From the NCBI RefSeq assembly GCF_011493005.1, contig NZ_CP049157.1, forward strand, positions 1,488,001-1,552,000: 64,000 nt of DNA. The letters run 5' to 3'. Shown piece after piece: positions 1-9,787 of the stretch (position 1 is its first letter; each line of letters starts with the position of its first letter). The notes beneath the pieces are model-generated. The model did not search any database. It was not told the origin of the DNA and saw only the letters and a list, made by a program, of their open reading frames with translations. This DNA is from Caballeronia sp. SBC1 (lineage in GTDB: Bacteria > Pseudomonadota > Gammaproteobacteria > Burkholderiales > Burkholderiaceae). Both the position numbers and the translations under genes were made by a program.

Positions 1-300
1 AACGAAAGATCGCGCCAGGCCACATGAGAGTGGTCGTGCGGAAAACGCAGAGGATGCGGGCGATGTTGTTTCATGAGACCCCGAGGGAAAAGCCTCACAC
101 TTTTAGGAATGACATCAAGCCGTGGTCAGGCAAGGCTCAGCCGGAGCAAACCTGACCTGGTACAGAGTTTATAGGGGAAGTAGGAAGTCGAGCTAGAAAT
201 GCCTGGCGCTGCCGGGCGGCAGGTGTTCAAACGAAAGGGCGAGACGCCGGACAGAGCCGGCGCCCTGACGAGGATTATTCTTCGCCGCAAGCTTGCCCGA
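1..300. other. Left-edge non-coding stretch
   Basis: No convincing gene is seen here. Short open frames lack a ribosome site and recognisable protein content. The stretch lies downstream of the minus-strand operon that ends at 301, so it probably holds that operon's 3' end and the flank of a gene outside the window. Confidence 0.5.
245..262 (-). terminator. Possible hairpin after the Dpp/BAAT operon
   Basis: CGCCGG at 245-250 pairs with CCGGCG at 257-262 around a 6-nt loop, about 40 bp past the last stop codon of the minus-strand operon. There is no clear T-run, so this is a weak terminator candidate or a hairpin of unknown role. Confidence 0.35.
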
Positions 301-879
301 TCACCCAACCGGTTCGCCGAGATTGAGCATCAGGCGGTTGGCCCACGCGAAGATGGCAATGGAGTGAATCAGGTCGAGGATTTCATCATCACGCAATCCC
401 ACATCGCGCAGCGCCCGCAACCGTGCCGGTTCAACCTGGCCCGGTGTCAGCGTGAGGTCGATAGACGCCTGTACGATCGCCTTCTCGCGTGGCGACGTTC
501 CTGCCGTAGCGGGATCGTTGAAAACCTGTTCGATCACGTCATCGCGTTTCGCCAGTTGCTCGAAACGCTGCGCATGCACGGACGCGCAATACACGCAGCC
601 GTTGACTCGCGAAACAACCGTCGATGCCAGTTCCCGCTCTGCGCGCGGCAAGCCACCCGGTGCATACATGATCGCGTTGAAGGCCGCCGAACGCTGCCGC
701 AGGATTTCCGGCTGATGCACGAGGAACAGGTAGTAGTCGGACTCCTTCGCCTTCGGATGGCTCTCTTCGAGCACGGTGATCTGCTCGGGAGAGGCATTCG
801 CGAGTTCCACCACGTCAAGCCACGCATCCCATCCCAGTACGCGATTCGTGAAGCCATGCGCTTCAATTACCCGGCTCAT
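301..879 (-). CDS. Peroxidase-related AhpD-like protein
   Basis: This 192-residue protein belongs to the AhpD/carboxymuconolactone-decarboxylase superfamily. The redox motif is visible as C95-V-Y-C98 followed by H102, as in alkylhydroperoxidase D-type thiol peroxidases. Such proteins reduce peroxides or recycle a thiol partner, but the substrate here is unknown. It is the last gene of the operon, and its ATG overlaps the stop codon of the preceding CMD gene as ATGA (876-879), which points to translational coupling. It resembles the peroxidase-related proteins that are usually encoded beside CMD-domain proteins and peptide-type ABC transporters. No signal peptide is seen, so it is expected in the cytoplasm. 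Confidence 0.8.
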   Translation of the reverse strand: MSRVIEAHGFTNRVLGWDAWLDVVELANASPEQITVLEESHPKAKESDYYLFLVHQPEILRQRSAAFNAIMYAPGGLPRAERELASTVVSRVNGCVYCASVHAQRFEQLAKRDDVIEQVFNDPATAGTSPREKAIVQASIDLTLTPGQVEPARLRALRDVGLRDDEILDLIHSIAIFAWANRLMLNLGEPVG

Positions 880-1400
880 GCTGCCTCCGTTGCATTCAAG
901 ACCTGCAGCGCGCGCAAGCCGGCCGTCAGGCGAATCTGATAAGAAAGAAAGGCGATCAACTGTGCGAGCGCGACCACAGCCGGCGTCGGAATGCCGGCGG
1001 CGGGCAGACGTTCGAGCGCAGCTTTATCGCCGTCTATGGGCGCCTCGATCAGCGTGCGCGTGAAGGCAAGCATTGCGCGCAAGCGAGGTTCCTGAGCGTC
1101 GATCGAGCCTTGCGCGATCTGGTCGATCACGGCACGGTCCGCATTGATTGAAGCAAGCCGTTCCGCATAATGAGTCGCTAACGCAGGGGCTTTCGATAAC
1201 GTGCATGCATACAAGGCCACTAGCAAACGGTCGGTCAACGACAAATCCGGCAGCGCCGGATCGAACAACGCTTCGTAGCTGCGCTGGGTCGCGACGGCGA
1301 CCTTATCGCGTTTATGCCGGGTCGCGTAGGCCGGCGAACCGGACGTAAGGCCCGCAATCCGGTCGACAATATCGGTGCTGAGATCGTAGCTGTCTGTCAT
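876..1400 (-). CDS. CMD-domain protein
   Basis: This 174-residue protein is related to the carboxymuconolactone decarboxylase/AhpD fold but lacks the CxxC pair of its neighbour, so peroxidase activity is not expected from the visible residues. The start was placed at 1400, where ATG overlaps the TGA of the upstream hydrolase (ATGA, 1397-1400). A start further upstream would run deep into that gene. Similar proteins are known as small CMD-domain proteins paired with AhpD-like proteins. The pair may form a two-component enzyme or a detoxification module for the pathway encoded upstream, which is inference. Confidence 0.7.
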   Translation of the reverse strand: MTDSYDLSTDIVDRIAGLTSGSPAYATRHKRDKVAVATQRSYEALFDPALPDLSLTDRLLVALYACTLSKAPALATHYAERLASINADRAVIDQIAQGSIDAQEPRLRAMLAFTRTLIEAPIDGDKAALERLPAAGIPTPAVVALAQLIAFLSYQIRLTAGLRALQVLNATEAA

Positions 1401-2731
1401 GAATGCTCCTGCCTGAAAGAGTTGCCCGCAGTTTTTGATGCACGGTAATGGACGGCCGCATCGAGAAAATCCAGCACTTCGCGCCACGATGATTCATCCG
1501 CGCGCGCGTTCGCTGAGGGTTCGCCGCCGCCCGTGCTGATGCGCCCTGAAACGGGATGCGCATACACGAGTTGCGTGGTCGGTACGTACGGGAAAACGAT
1601 CGCGTGGCCGGCGTTATCGAAGTCGAGATGGCGCACCGGATACGCGTGCTTCTCCCGTTCAAGCCGCTCCACGACCATGCGTGAGTAGTCGGAGGAGGGC
1701 CATGAACCGTCGTCGGTAGCGGAGAGCAGCAGCACCGGCCCATCCGTATTCTCGACGTGAATCCGCGCCCGCTCCACAGCGTCCTTATCGAGCAACGCGG
1801 TTCGAATTGCGCGTTCGTGACGATGCGGCGGCGGGCCATCGTCGAAGGGTTTCCAGCTAGCCGTGCGGTTGTTTTCCCACAAGTGCGGAAGCGGCTTGCC
1901 GTCGAGCAGCCAGGTCGGACCTTCGCGACCTGTCGCCGGATCGGCGGCATTCTGCGCGCTGTGAACGACCGCGCCGGGCACATAACCGATCACCGCCTTG
2001 ATGCGATCCGGGTTCGTGGCGCCGAGCAGCAGCGCGAGTTCGCCGCCGCGCGATTGCCCGCTCACGGCAATGAAGCCGAACGCTGGTTGCAACTCGCGTG
2101 CGATCCAGTCGAGCGCGCGGCGAAAGTATTCGAGCGGCGTATTGGAGATGTAATCGGACAGCCCCGGCGTCTTGAAGTAACCGAGCGCGAGGGCGGCATA
2201 TCCACGCGATGCGTAAAGCGCTCCGCGCGGTTCATTGATGCCGCCGCCCGATCCGTTCAGCACCAGCACGACGGGGTGCGGTCCGGGTGACGCGGGCAGG
2301 AACAACGTGCCGACACAGCCGTCAACGCGCACCTCGCGTCGTTGCACGCCGGGTGCCATCAGCCGCTGGTTCAGCAGCGTGGCGCTCAGCACCTGTCCGT
2401 CTTCACCAATGACTTCGATGCAGGTCGACAACGCCTTGGAGACGTCGGCGGGAAACACTTCGCGTTTGCCCACTTCAACGGGAACTTGCGACCATATAAG
2501 TCCCATCGCCGATACACCGCTGTAGTCGCCTTCGACCGGCGCGTCGCGGGACAAGTCGATGACGCCGTGGTCATTGGCACGAAAAATCGCGCGACTGGTC
2601 CAGACCGTGCCTGCGCCGCGCACCGTCTGCGTACGAAGGGTGAGCAATGCGCCAGCGCGCGCACCGGTCACTGTGATGCGCCGCGCCACGTCGATCAGAT
2701 CATCGCCCGGTGTAGCCGTGATGTCGATCAT
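1397..2731 (-). CDS. BAAT-type acyl-CoA thioester hydrolase/acyltransferase
   Basis: This 444-residue protein has the two-part layout of the bile acid-CoA:amino acid N-acyltransferase/acyl-CoA thioesterase family. An N-terminal beta-rich domain (about residues 1-130) precedes an alpha/beta-hydrolase domain. The nucleophile elbow is G-Q-S227-R-G-G. An SATDD segment and an NAGHA segment further on are candidates for the acid and the histidine of the triad. It would hydrolyse or transfer an acyl thioester or related ester. It starts 7 bp after the binding-protein stop codon and is coupled to the CMD gene by ATGA. The operon imports a solute and oxidises something with a flavoenzyme, so this is probably the hydrolytic step. 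The substrate is unknown. Confidence 0.75.
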   Translation of the reverse strand: MIDITATPGDDLIDVARRITVTGARAGALLTLRTQTVRGAGTVWTSRAIFRANDHGVIDLSRDAPVEGDYSGVSAMGLIWSQVPVEVGKREVFPADVSKALSTCIEVIGEDGQVLSATLLNQRLMAPGVQRREVRVDGCVGTLFLPASPGPHPVVLVLNGSGGGINEPRGALYASRGYAALALGYFKTPGLSDYISNTPLEYFRRALDWIARELQPAFGFIAVSGQSRGGELALLLGATNPDRIKAVIGYVPGAVVHSAQNAADPATGREGPTWLLDGKPLPHLWENNRTASWKPFDDGPPPHRHERAIRTALLDKDAVERARIHVENTDGPVLLLSATDDGSWPSSDYSRMVVERLEREKHAYPVRHLDFDNAGHAIVFPYVPTTQLVYAHPVSGRISTGGGEPSANARADESSWREVLDFLDAAVHYRASKTAGNSFRQEHS

Positions 2732-2738
2732 GATGGCC

Positions 2739-4316
2739 TCAACTGCCGCTGCGCGTAACCATCATCGCGGTCGTGCGGTCGCTGACCGCCGGCGTGACCT
2801 TCAGGCCTTTCTTCGCGGCCCAGACGTTCTCGTAGTGAAAGAGCGGAATGATGCCGACATCGTCGCTTACGACCTTCACCGACTGCCGCAGGATGGCTTC
2901 ACGTTTAGCGGTATCGAACTCGGCCGTGGCTGCGTCGAGCGCGTGGTCGACGGCCGGGCTGCTATAACGGCCCCAGTTCGACGCACCAATTCCCTTCTTC
3001 GCATCAACAGTGCCAAGAATGTTGACGAGCGCATAGCTTGCTTCGCCCGTACCGTTGCCCCACGCAATCATGCTCACCGCAAACTCGTTCTTGTTCGCGC
3101 GGCTTGCGTAACTGGCCCACGGCATTACCTCGACCTTCGTCTTCACGCCAATGCGCGTCCAGAATTGCGCCACAGCCTGCGCCGTTTCAGGCGCTTGCGG
3201 ATAACGATCGTTAGGCACGCTGAGCGTTAATTGGAAACCGTCCGGAAAGCCCGCTTCGGCCAGCAGTTTCTTTGCCTGGACCGGGTCGTTCGGAATGTCC
3301 TTCACGTCCGGGTTATAACCGAAGGTCTTGGCCGGCATCCATTGGTTCGCGACCGTCGCCGCGCCTTGCAGGATGCGATCAGTGATAGCGGGTCGATTGA
3401 TCGCGAGCGACAACGCGCGGCGCACACGCACGTCGAGCAGCGGGTTCTTGGCCAACGGCTTGCCGGCGTTGTCGGTAATGTATGGGCTCGGGCCTTCACG
3501 GAAACTGGGCTGAAGGATCAGCACACGCAGGCCGGGATACGCGAAGACGGATACCTTCGGCGACTGCTTGAGGCGCGGAAGGTCAGAAACGGAGACCTTG
3601 TCGATCATATCCACGTCGCCCGACAGCAGCGCCGCCGTGCGTGCCGCCGCGTTGCTCACGTAGCGATAGTTCACTTTGTCCCAGATCGGCTTGGCGCCCC
3701 AGTAAGCGTCGTTGCGCGTCATCACCACGCGGTCGCCCGGCGTATATGACACAAACTTGTACGGCCCTGAGCCGACCATCGCGCGTCCGGAGTTGTAGTC
3801 TTCCGTCGTCGACTTCTCGCCTATATGTTTGCTGACAATATGAACGGACGTCAGGTTCAGCGGCAGGTCCGGCGTCGGCGAACTGGTCTTGATGATCAGT
3901 GTGTAAGGATCAGGCGCAGTGACGGACGCGATCGTGCGCAGATACCCCGCGAACGTCGCGATGGTCCCTGGCACGTTGCGGGCGCGCTGATACGAATAGA
4001 TCACGTCGTCAGCGGTGAAGGGCGTGCCGTCCTGCCACTTGACGTCTTGGCGCAGCTTGAATTCCCACGTGTCGTTACCGGTCGACTTCCAGCTCGTCGC
4101 AAGGCCGGGCGCGAGCACGTTGTTGTGATTCTCGACCAGCAGGTCCCAGAAGTGCAAGTCGACGGAACGGTCGCCCGCGTAGTTGTTCAACTGCGGATCA
4201 AGCGACGAGAGCGGATCGGCGAACGCAATGTTAAGCGTCTGTGCCGACGCGCCCGAACTGAACAGCGCCGCAGTGGCGAGCGTGGCGGTCAGCGTGGAAA
4301 GGACCAGGCGTTTCAC
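2739..4316 (-). CDS. ABC transporter periplasmic binding protein, peptide/opine type
   Basis: This 525-residue protein of the SBP_bac_5 (DppA/OppA/NikA) family captures a solute in the periplasm for the DppBCDF-like transporter encoded just upstream. The N-terminus is a classic signal peptide, with KR, a hydrophobic stretch and cleavage expected after ASA near residue 25. The mature part begins with the family-typical LNIAFADPLSSLDPQ and later has the KLRQDVKWQDGTPFTADDV block. It starts 39 bp after the stop codon of the second ATPase gene, the largest internal gap in the operon, so a separate ribosome site or RNA processing could raise its level. The ligand cannot be read from sequence. Confidence 0.9.
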   Translation of the reverse strand: MKRLVLSTLTATLATAALFSSGASAQTLNIAFADPLSSLDPQLNNYAGDRSVDLHFWDLLVENHNNVLAPGLATSWKSTGNDTWEFKLRQDVKWQDGTPFTADDVIYSYQRARNVPGTIATFAGYLRTIASVTAPDPYTLIIKTSSPTPDLPLNLTSVHIVSKHIGEKSTTEDYNSGRAMVGSGPYKFVSYTPGDRVVMTRNDAYWGAKPIWDKVNYRYVSNAAARTAALLSGDVDMIDKVSVSDLPRLKQSPKVSVFAYPGLRVLILQPSFREGPSPYITDNAGKPLAKNPLLDVRVRRALSLAINRPAITDRILQGAATVANQWMPAKTFGYNPDVKDIPNDPVQAKKLLAEAGFPDGFQLTLSVPNDRYPQAPETAQAVAQFWTRIGVKTKVEVMPWASYASRANKNEFAVSMIAWGNGTGEASYALVNILGTVDAKKGIGASNWGRYSSPAVDHALDAATAEFDTAKREAILRQSVKVVSDDVGIIPLFHYENVWAAKKGLKVTPAVSDRTTAMMVTRSGS

Positions 4317-4355
4317 GATGCAATTCCTTTTTATGTGTGTGTTCTGGATTGAAAT

Positions 4356-5369
4356 TCAGTGAGCGTCGTTCAGATGACACGCGCTGACATGCTCGATAGC
4401 GATGCCGCGCAATCGCGGCACTTCGGTCTTGCAGCGCGGCATGGCGTGCGGACAGCGCGGATGAAAATGGCAACCCGACGGCGGCGCAAGCGGGCTTGGC
4501 ATCTCGCCGCGAATGGCGGTGAAATGCTTCTTGCGTGCATCAATACGCGGAATCTCGGCTAGGAGGGTCTGCGTGTAAGGATGATTCGGATGCCGGAATA
4601 TTTCTTCAACGGGCGCGCTCTCGACCACCCGCCCGAGATACATGATCACCACGCGATCCGACAATTGCTCGACCACGCCCAGGTCGTGACTGATGAACAG
4701 GTACGTAAGATTGAGTTGCTCGCGCAGGTCCATGAAGAGATTCAGGATCTGCGCTTGTATCGATACATCCAGGGCGGCGACCGCTTCATCGCAGACCAGC
4801 ATGGACGGGTTGACCGCGAGCGCTCTCGCAATCCCGATTCGCTGCCGCTGACCGCCGCTGAACTCGTGCGGATAACGGTCGGCAAGCGACGGATCGAGGC
4901 CCGCGCGTTTCAACTGCGCGGCCACGTAGGCGTCGAGATCGCTGCGCTCGACCATGCCGTGAATAAGCGGCGCTTCCCCGACGATATCGCGAATACGCCG
5001 TCGCGGATTCAGGCTCGAATACGGGTCCTGGAAGATCATCTGGATCGCCAGGCGAGCGGCACGCAGCGAAGCTGGGGACATGGTCGCGCGGTCTTGTCCA
5101 TCGACCAGGACGTCGCCTTCAGTCGGCGCGATGAGACCCGAAACAATGCGGCCGAGCGTTGACTTTCCGCAGCCGGATTCGCCGACCAGCCCGACCACTT
5201 CGCCCGGCGCAATCGCGAGATCGACATGTTCGACTGCCCGCGTGACCGGTTGCGCCGCGAGCACATTGCGCTCGCGCAGCCAGCGTGTCGCGGCGTTCTG
5301 GTCGCGTTCGCCGAAGCGCTGGCTGACCCCGCGTAGTTCAATCAGCGCGCGTGTATGGATCTCGCTCAT
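4356..5369 (-). CDS. ABC transporter ATP-binding protein, DppF/OppF type
   Basis: This 337-residue ATPase has Walker A GESGCGKST, signature FSGGQRQRIGIARAL and Walker B LVCDEAVAALD, with the C-terminal oligopeptide/dipeptide extension (CHFHPRCPHA) typical of DppF/OppF. That extension carries cysteines that can bind a 4Fe-4S cluster in relatives. The start at 5369 was chosen because its ATG overlaps the stop codon of the partner ATPase as ATGA. It pairs with the DppD-like protein to drive uptake through the two membrane proteins encoded upstream. Confidence 0.92.
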   Translation of the reverse strand: MSEIHTRALIELRGVSQRFGERDQNAATRWLRERNVLAAQPVTRAVEHVDLAIAPGEVVGLVGESGCGKSTLGRIVSGLIAPTEGDVLVDGQDRATMSPASLRAARLAIQMIFQDPYSSLNPRRRIRDIVGEAPLIHGMVERSDLDAYVAAQLKRAGLDPSLADRYPHEFSGGQRQRIGIARALAVNPSMLVCDEAVAALDVSIQAQILNLFMDLREQLNLTYLFISHDLGVVEQLSDRVVIMYLGRVVESAPVEEIFRHPNHPYTQTLLAEIPRIDARKKHFTAIRGEMPSPLAPPSGCHFHPRCPHAMPRCKTEVPRLRGIAIEHVSACHLNDAH

Positions 5370-6412
5370 GCGGTTGTCTCCGCGCGGACATCGGTTTGCC
5401 TGCCGGGATGAAAACATCGCACGAGATGCGTGCCATGCTCGGACGCTTGCGCGGCCGGCGAGGGTCCAAGCATTGGAGGCGTCGAGCAGGCCGCCGTGGC
5501 CCGCGTGCAGCGCGCAGCGAACGCACAGCCCGGTGGCAATGAGCGCAGGTCGGGTGTGATGCCTGCAATCTGCTTGAGCCTTTTCCCGCGCGTGTTGAGG
5601 CTCGGCAAGCTGTCGATCAGACCCGCCGTGTACGGATGCTGCGGACGGTCGAGCACCGCATCCACAGTGCCCTGTTCAACGATGCGCCCTGCATACATCA
5701 CGGCGATGTCATCGGCGAGACCCGCCACCACAGACAGGTCGTGCGTGATCCAGATCAGCGACGTGCCTTGCGTGCGCACGAGCGTCTGCACCTCGGACAG
5801 AATCTGCGCCTGGATGGTGACATCGAGCGCGGTAGTGGGTTCATCGGCGATGATCAAGTCCGGCTTGTGCAGCATCGCAATCGCTATCGCCACACGCTGG
5901 CGCATACCGCCCGACAGCTGATGCGGATACGAGCGCAGCCGTTCGTCGGGACTGGCAATACCCATGGCCGCCAGCGCTTCGCTCGCCTGTTCGCGCGCGG
6001 CGCTGCGGCTCACGTTGCGATGCGCGCGTACCGCTTCGATCATCTGCGCGTCTACGCGTTGCACCGGATTGAGCGTGGACATGGGGTCCTGGAACACCAT
6101 CGCGATACGGCTGCCGCGCAGGCGCCGCATTTCTGCTTCGGGCAAGCCAACAAGGTTCTTGCCCTTGAACAATATTTCACCACCGACCACGCGGCCGGGG
6201 GCATCGATGAGTCCCATGATCGAGAAGCCTGTCACCGATTTCCCCGATCCCGATTCGCCGACCAGACCCAGCACGCGACCGCGCGCGAGCGTGAGCGAGA
6301 CGTCCTCGACAGCGGGCAGTTCACCTTCGCGCGTGAAGAAGCGCGTTCGCAGGTGGCGGACTTCGAGCGTGTTGTCCGCGGTATGAAAATCATGAAAAGC
6401 AGCGTCGCTCAT
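5366..6412 (-). CDS. ABC transporter ATP-binding protein, DppD/OppD type
   Basis: This 348-residue ATPase has Walker A GESGSGKSV, signature LSGGMRQRVAIAIAM, Walker B LIIADEPTTALD and the C-terminal OppD/DppD extension with GCAFAARC. It overlaps both neighbours by 4 bp (ATGA), so translation of the permease and ATPase genes is coupled. It forms the heterodimeric motor of the peptide/opine-type importer with the downstream ATPase. Confidence 0.92.
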   Translation of the reverse strand: MSDAAFHDFHTADNTLEVRHLRTRFFTREGELPAVEDVSLTLARGRVLGLVGESGSGKSVTGFSIMGLIDAPGRVVGGEILFKGKNLVGLPEAEMRRLRGSRIAMVFQDPMSTLNPVQRVDAQMIEAVRAHRNVSRSAAREQASEALAAMGIASPDERLRSYPHQLSGGMRQRVAIAIAMLHKPDLIIADEPTTALDVTIQAQILSEVQTLVRTQGTSLIWITHDLSVVAGLADDIAVMYAGRIVEQGTVDAVLDRPQHPYTAGLIDSLPSLNTRGKRLKQIAGITPDLRSLPPGCAFAARCTRATAACSTPPMLGPSPAAQASEHGTHLVRCFHPGRQTDVRAETTA

Positions 6413-7344
6413 TTCACGAACCTCGGATTGAGCAGTTCGCGCAGGCGGTCGCCAACCATGTTGATCGATACCAGCATGGCCAGCAGCGCGAGACCCGGAT
6501 AGACGCTGGTCCAGTATTCGCCCGAGAGCATGGTCTGGTAGCCGTTGGCAATGAGCAGCCCGAGAGAAGGTTCGGTGATCGGTACGCCGAGGCCCAGGAA
6601 CGACAGCGTTGCTTCCAGCGTGATCGCGCGCGCGACTTGCAGCGTGCCGACAACGATAAGCGGCGGCAGGCAGTTCGGCAGGATGTGAACGAGCACGATG
6701 CGCCAGTTGGGGATCGCGAGACTGCGCGCGGCTTCAACATATTCGCGCCGGGCTTCGACCAACGCTTGCGCTCGCGCGGTACGTGCGTAATACGCCCACT
6801 CGATCAGCACCAGCGTGAGCACGACGTTCGTCACGCTCTTCCCCAGGAACGCAAGCAGCATCATCGCGACGAGGATGGACGGGAACGCGAGCAGCAAGTC
6901 TACGAGCCGCATGATGAGGCTGTCGACCTTGCCGCCGGCATAAGCCGCGACCAGGCCGAACACGGTGCCGACCACGCCCGCGATCACCGCCGAGCCGAGA
7001 CCCACGGATAAGCTCAGGCGCAGGCCGTAGAGCATCGCTGAATACAGATCGCGGCCCTGGCCGTCGGTGCCAAGCCAGTACGCATGCGTGCCGGCACCGT
7101 TCATTGAACCGGGGGGAAGGCGGGCATCGAGTACGTCGAGCTGCAGCAGGTCGTAGGGATTTTGCGGCGTGATGAGTGGCGCAAAAATGGCCGCTAGCAC
7201 CAGCAGTATCGCGACGATCAATGCGGCCATCGCCGCAGGAGAACGCCCAAAGTCAGAGACAAGCTGACGCCACGGCGACTGACGGCGTTTGAGCGTGCCG
7301 CGTGCGGGCTTTTCGGTCTCGGGAACCAGAGGAGTCGTGCTCAT
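6409..7344 (-). CDS. ABC transporter permease, DppC/OppC type
   Basis: This 311-residue inner-membrane protein has an N-terminal cytoplasmic segment rich in K/R, a first membrane helix (AALIVAILLVLAAIFAPLI) and the EAA-loop region EYVEAARSLAIPNWRIV that contacts the ATPases. The start at 7344 overlaps the stop codon of the DppB-like gene as ATGA. Longer in-frame starts would encode an arginine-rich, unfamily-like extension. It forms the channel with the DppB-like protein. Confidence 0.9.
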   Translation of the reverse strand: MSTTPLVPETEKPARGTLKRRQSPWRQLVSDFGRSPAAMAALIVAILLVLAAIFAPLITPQNPYDLLQLDVLDARLPPGSMNGAGTHAYWLGTDGQGRDLYSAMLYGLRLSLSVGLGSAVIAGVVGTVFGLVAAYAGGKVDSLIMRLVDLLLAFPSILVAMMLLAFLGKSVTNVVLTLVLIEWAYYARTARAQALVEARREYVEAARSLAIPNWRIVLVHILPNCLPPLIVVGTLQVARAITLEATLSFLGLGVPITEPSLGLLIANGYQTMLSGEYWTSVYPGLALLAMLVSINMVGDRLRELLNPRFVK

Positions 7345-8315
7345 CGCGCACCCTCCAGCCGCACGCGCGGATCGAGGAACTTGTAGAGGATATCGACGAA
7401 CAGGTTCAGCGAGACGAACATGCAGACGACCACGATCAGGTACGACAGGATCACTGGGCGATCGAGCGCGTTGATGCTGTCGAGTATCAGTTTGCCCGCG
7501 CCCGGCCACGAGAACACGGTCTCGGTCACAACCGCGAATGCGATTGTCGAACCGAACTCAAGGCCGATCACAGTAACCAGCGGAATCAGCGTATTGCGCA
7601 GGATATGAACGAGCACCACGCGCGTGGGCGACAGACCCTTGGCGCGGGCAAAACGCACGTGTTCCATCGGCATGACTTCACGCACGCCCGCGCTCGTGAG
7701 GCGCAAGACAAGCGACACCTTGAAGAGCGACAGGTTCAGCGCGGGCAGGATCAGGTGGCGCAAGCCGTCGAGCGTGAGCCACGACCACTGGACACCGAAC
7801 AGGCTCGCAGTCGCGCCGCGTCCGCTGGCGGGCAGCCAGCCGAGCTTCACGCTGAACAACATGATGAGCATCAGGCCGACCCAGAACGTAGGCAGGGAGA
7901 AGCCGACAATACTGCCCGTCATCAACATCTTCGAAAGCGGATTGCGCGGATGCAGCCCAGCGAAAAGCCCAAGCGGAATACCGATTACCAGCGCCAGCAG
8001 CAGCGCCGAAACAGCCAGTTCCAAGGTCGCGGGGAGGCGTTGCAGGATCAGGCGGATCGCGGGTTCGTTATAAACAAAACTGTTGCCGAGATCACCATGC
8101 ATGGCACCCGCGAGGAAGGCCAGATACTGTTTCCAGAGCGGCTGATCGAGGCCGAGTTGAGCGATGATGCGCGCCCGGTCGACCTGATCGACGTCCTGCC
8201 CAATGAGGATATCAATCGGATTGCCGATCGCATGCAGGCCGATGAACACGATCAGCGTCATCAGCAGCACGACAAACGCTGCTTGCGCGATTCGGCGAAT
8301 GAGCCAGCCGCTCAT
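7341..8315 (-). CDS. ABC transporter permease, DppB/OppB type
   Basis: This 324-residue membrane protein begins with the family-typical MSGWLIRRIAQAAFVVLL and carries the expected EHVRFARAKGLSPTRVVLVHIL coupling region and about six membrane segments. The start at 8315 overlaps the flavoprotein stop codon as ATGA. It forms the transport channel with the DppC-like partner. Confidence 0.9.
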   Translation of the reverse strand: MSGWLIRRIAQAAFVVLLMTLIVFIGLHAIGNPIDILIGQDVDQVDRARIIAQLGLDQPLWKQYLAFLAGAMHGDLGNSFVYNEPAIRLILQRLPATLELAVSALLLALVIGIPLGLFAGLHPRNPLSKMLMTGSIVGFSLPTFWVGLMLIMLFSVKLGWLPASGRGATASLFGVQWSWLTLDGLRHLILPALNLSLFKVSLVLRLTSAGVREVMPMEHVRFARAKGLSPTRVVLVHILRNTLIPLVTVIGLEFGSTIAFAVVTETVFSWPGAGKLILDSINALDRPVILSYLIVVVCMFVSLNLFVDILYKFLDPRVRLEGAR

Positions 8316-9787
8316 TGGTCCTCCGCATACTGTGGCGGCGCTTCGGCTGGTTGCCATTCATCGCCGTAGAGTTCGGGTTCGGCGTACGCTTCCAGCGCCG
8401 CGTAATGCTGCTCAACGTCTTCGCTATACAGCAAGCTTGATAAGCCTTGGGCAAGCCGTTTAGCGCCGGTGCTGATCGCAGGGATGTCGCCGGAGACGGC
8501 GCCCTGCGAGAGCGACGCGGGATAACAGAAGCAATGGATACGCGATAAACCGGGGCAATCGCCGGGGGACTTCTCGAGGAATTCAAACGCGGGTCCGACA
8601 TCGGGCGAGTCGGACAGCTCGGAGTCTTCATCGCCGGGAGGCGGCGTATAGCGGTCGGCCCACGTGCGGATATACGGTGCAAACGAAGCGAATTCCGGGC
8701 GCGCGGACCAGTCGACCTTGAAGCCCGTGGAGACCACGAGGAAGTCGGCTGCGAAGGTGCCTTTGGGGGTGAGAATCGAAAGACCATTCTCCGTGCTTTC
8801 AACCGATAGCACCGGGCATCCAAGGTTGAAGCGCGCGTTTGGATGACGAGATACCCGCAGCGTACTGCCACGCGGTGGGGGGACTTGTACCGTATTGATG
8901 TAGTGGCGGATCTTCCATTTCCATTCATCGGGCAACGTTTGGTGACCGTGCGTCAGGCCCGGATTGCCCGCTCCCTTACCTTTGTTTACGCGTGGAAGAT
9001 CGGCTCGTCTTATCAACAAGTCAACGCTGGCCGCGCCCGCTTCGAGCGCCGTGGCGGCGCTGTCCATGGCCGACGAACCGCCGCCGACCACGGCCACGCG
9101 CTTACCCGAGAGCATGGAGTAATCAGTAGTATCCGATGAATGCGCCCAGCGATTACGCGGCAATCCTTCAACAAACCCTGGCAATGCAGGGCCGCCCAAT
9201 CCGTCACGCCCGGTAGCGAGCACGACGCGTCGCGCATAGACATCGAAGCGACGATCGTGCGTTCGCACGCTCAATACGACGATGCCATCGGCACGCGGTG
9301 TCACGGCTTCAATCGTGTGGCCGTTGCGGACATCGAGTGCGAGCACGCGGCGATACCAGATCAGATATTGCATCCACTGCAGGCGATCGATCTTGTCGAG
9401 CGCTTGCCATGCATCGGTGCCGAATTGAGCCTCGAACCACGCGCGAAACGTCAGCGCGGGCAATCCTAAAGCGGGACCGGTCAATTGCTTCGGTGAGCGT
9501 AGCGTTTCCATGCGGGCGGTCGTGGCCCATGGGCCTTCCAGCCCCTGCGGCGAGCGATCAAAGATAATCGCCCGCACACCCAGCAGCTTGAGCGCGGCAG
9601 ACGCAGCCAGCCCCGCCATGCCGCCGCCGATCACCGCCACGTCCAGCACTTCGCGGCCATTGTGCGTTTTGCCGGGCACCCATTCGCGCGCGGGCAATTC
9701 GAGCAGGGACAGGTCTTCGGCGAGACGCGCTTCGAGCGTCGCGAGGCCGGTGAGGGGTGTCAATGATGCGTTTTTGTCGAGGCTCAC
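8312..9787 (-). CDS. FAD/NAD(P)-binding flavoprotein monooxygenase-like protein
   Basis: This 491-residue flavoprotein has an FAD dinucleotide fold near residue 53 (VIGGGMAGLAAS), a second nucleotide-binding fold (VAVVGGGSSAMDSA) probably for NADPH, and an ATG-type motif (LATGRDG). The arrangement is that of class B-like flavin monooxygenases and related lysine/ornithine hydroxylase-like proteins. It would oxygenate the imported substrate or an intermediate. The ATG overlaps the LysR stop codon (ATGA, 9784-9787) and its stop codon overlaps the permease start, so it sits in the middle of a fully coupled gene chain. The substrate is unknown. Confidence 0.75.
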   Translation of the reverse strand: MSLDKNASLTPLTGLATLEARLAEDLSLLELPAREWVPGKTHNGREVLDVAVIGGGMAGLAASAALKLLGVRAIIFDRSPQGLEGPWATTARMETLRSPKQLTGPALGLPALTFRAWFEAQFGTDAWQALDKIDRLQWMQYLIWYRRVLALDVRNGHTIEAVTPRADGIVVLSVRTHDRRFDVYARRVVLATGRDGLGGPALPGFVEGLPRNRWAHSSDTTDYSMLSGKRVAVVGGGSSAMDSAATALEAGAASVDLLIRRADLPRVNKGKGAGNPGLTHGHQTLPDEWKWKIRHYINTVQVPPPRGSTLRVSRHPNARFNLGCPVLSVESTENGLSILTPKGTFAADFLVVSTGFKVDWSARPEFASFAPYIRTWADRYTPPPGDEDSELSDSPDVGPAFEFLEKSPGDCPGLSRIHCFCYPASLSQGAVSGDIPAISTGAKRLAQGLSSLLYSEDVEQHYAALEAYAEPELYGDEWQPAEAPPQYAEDQ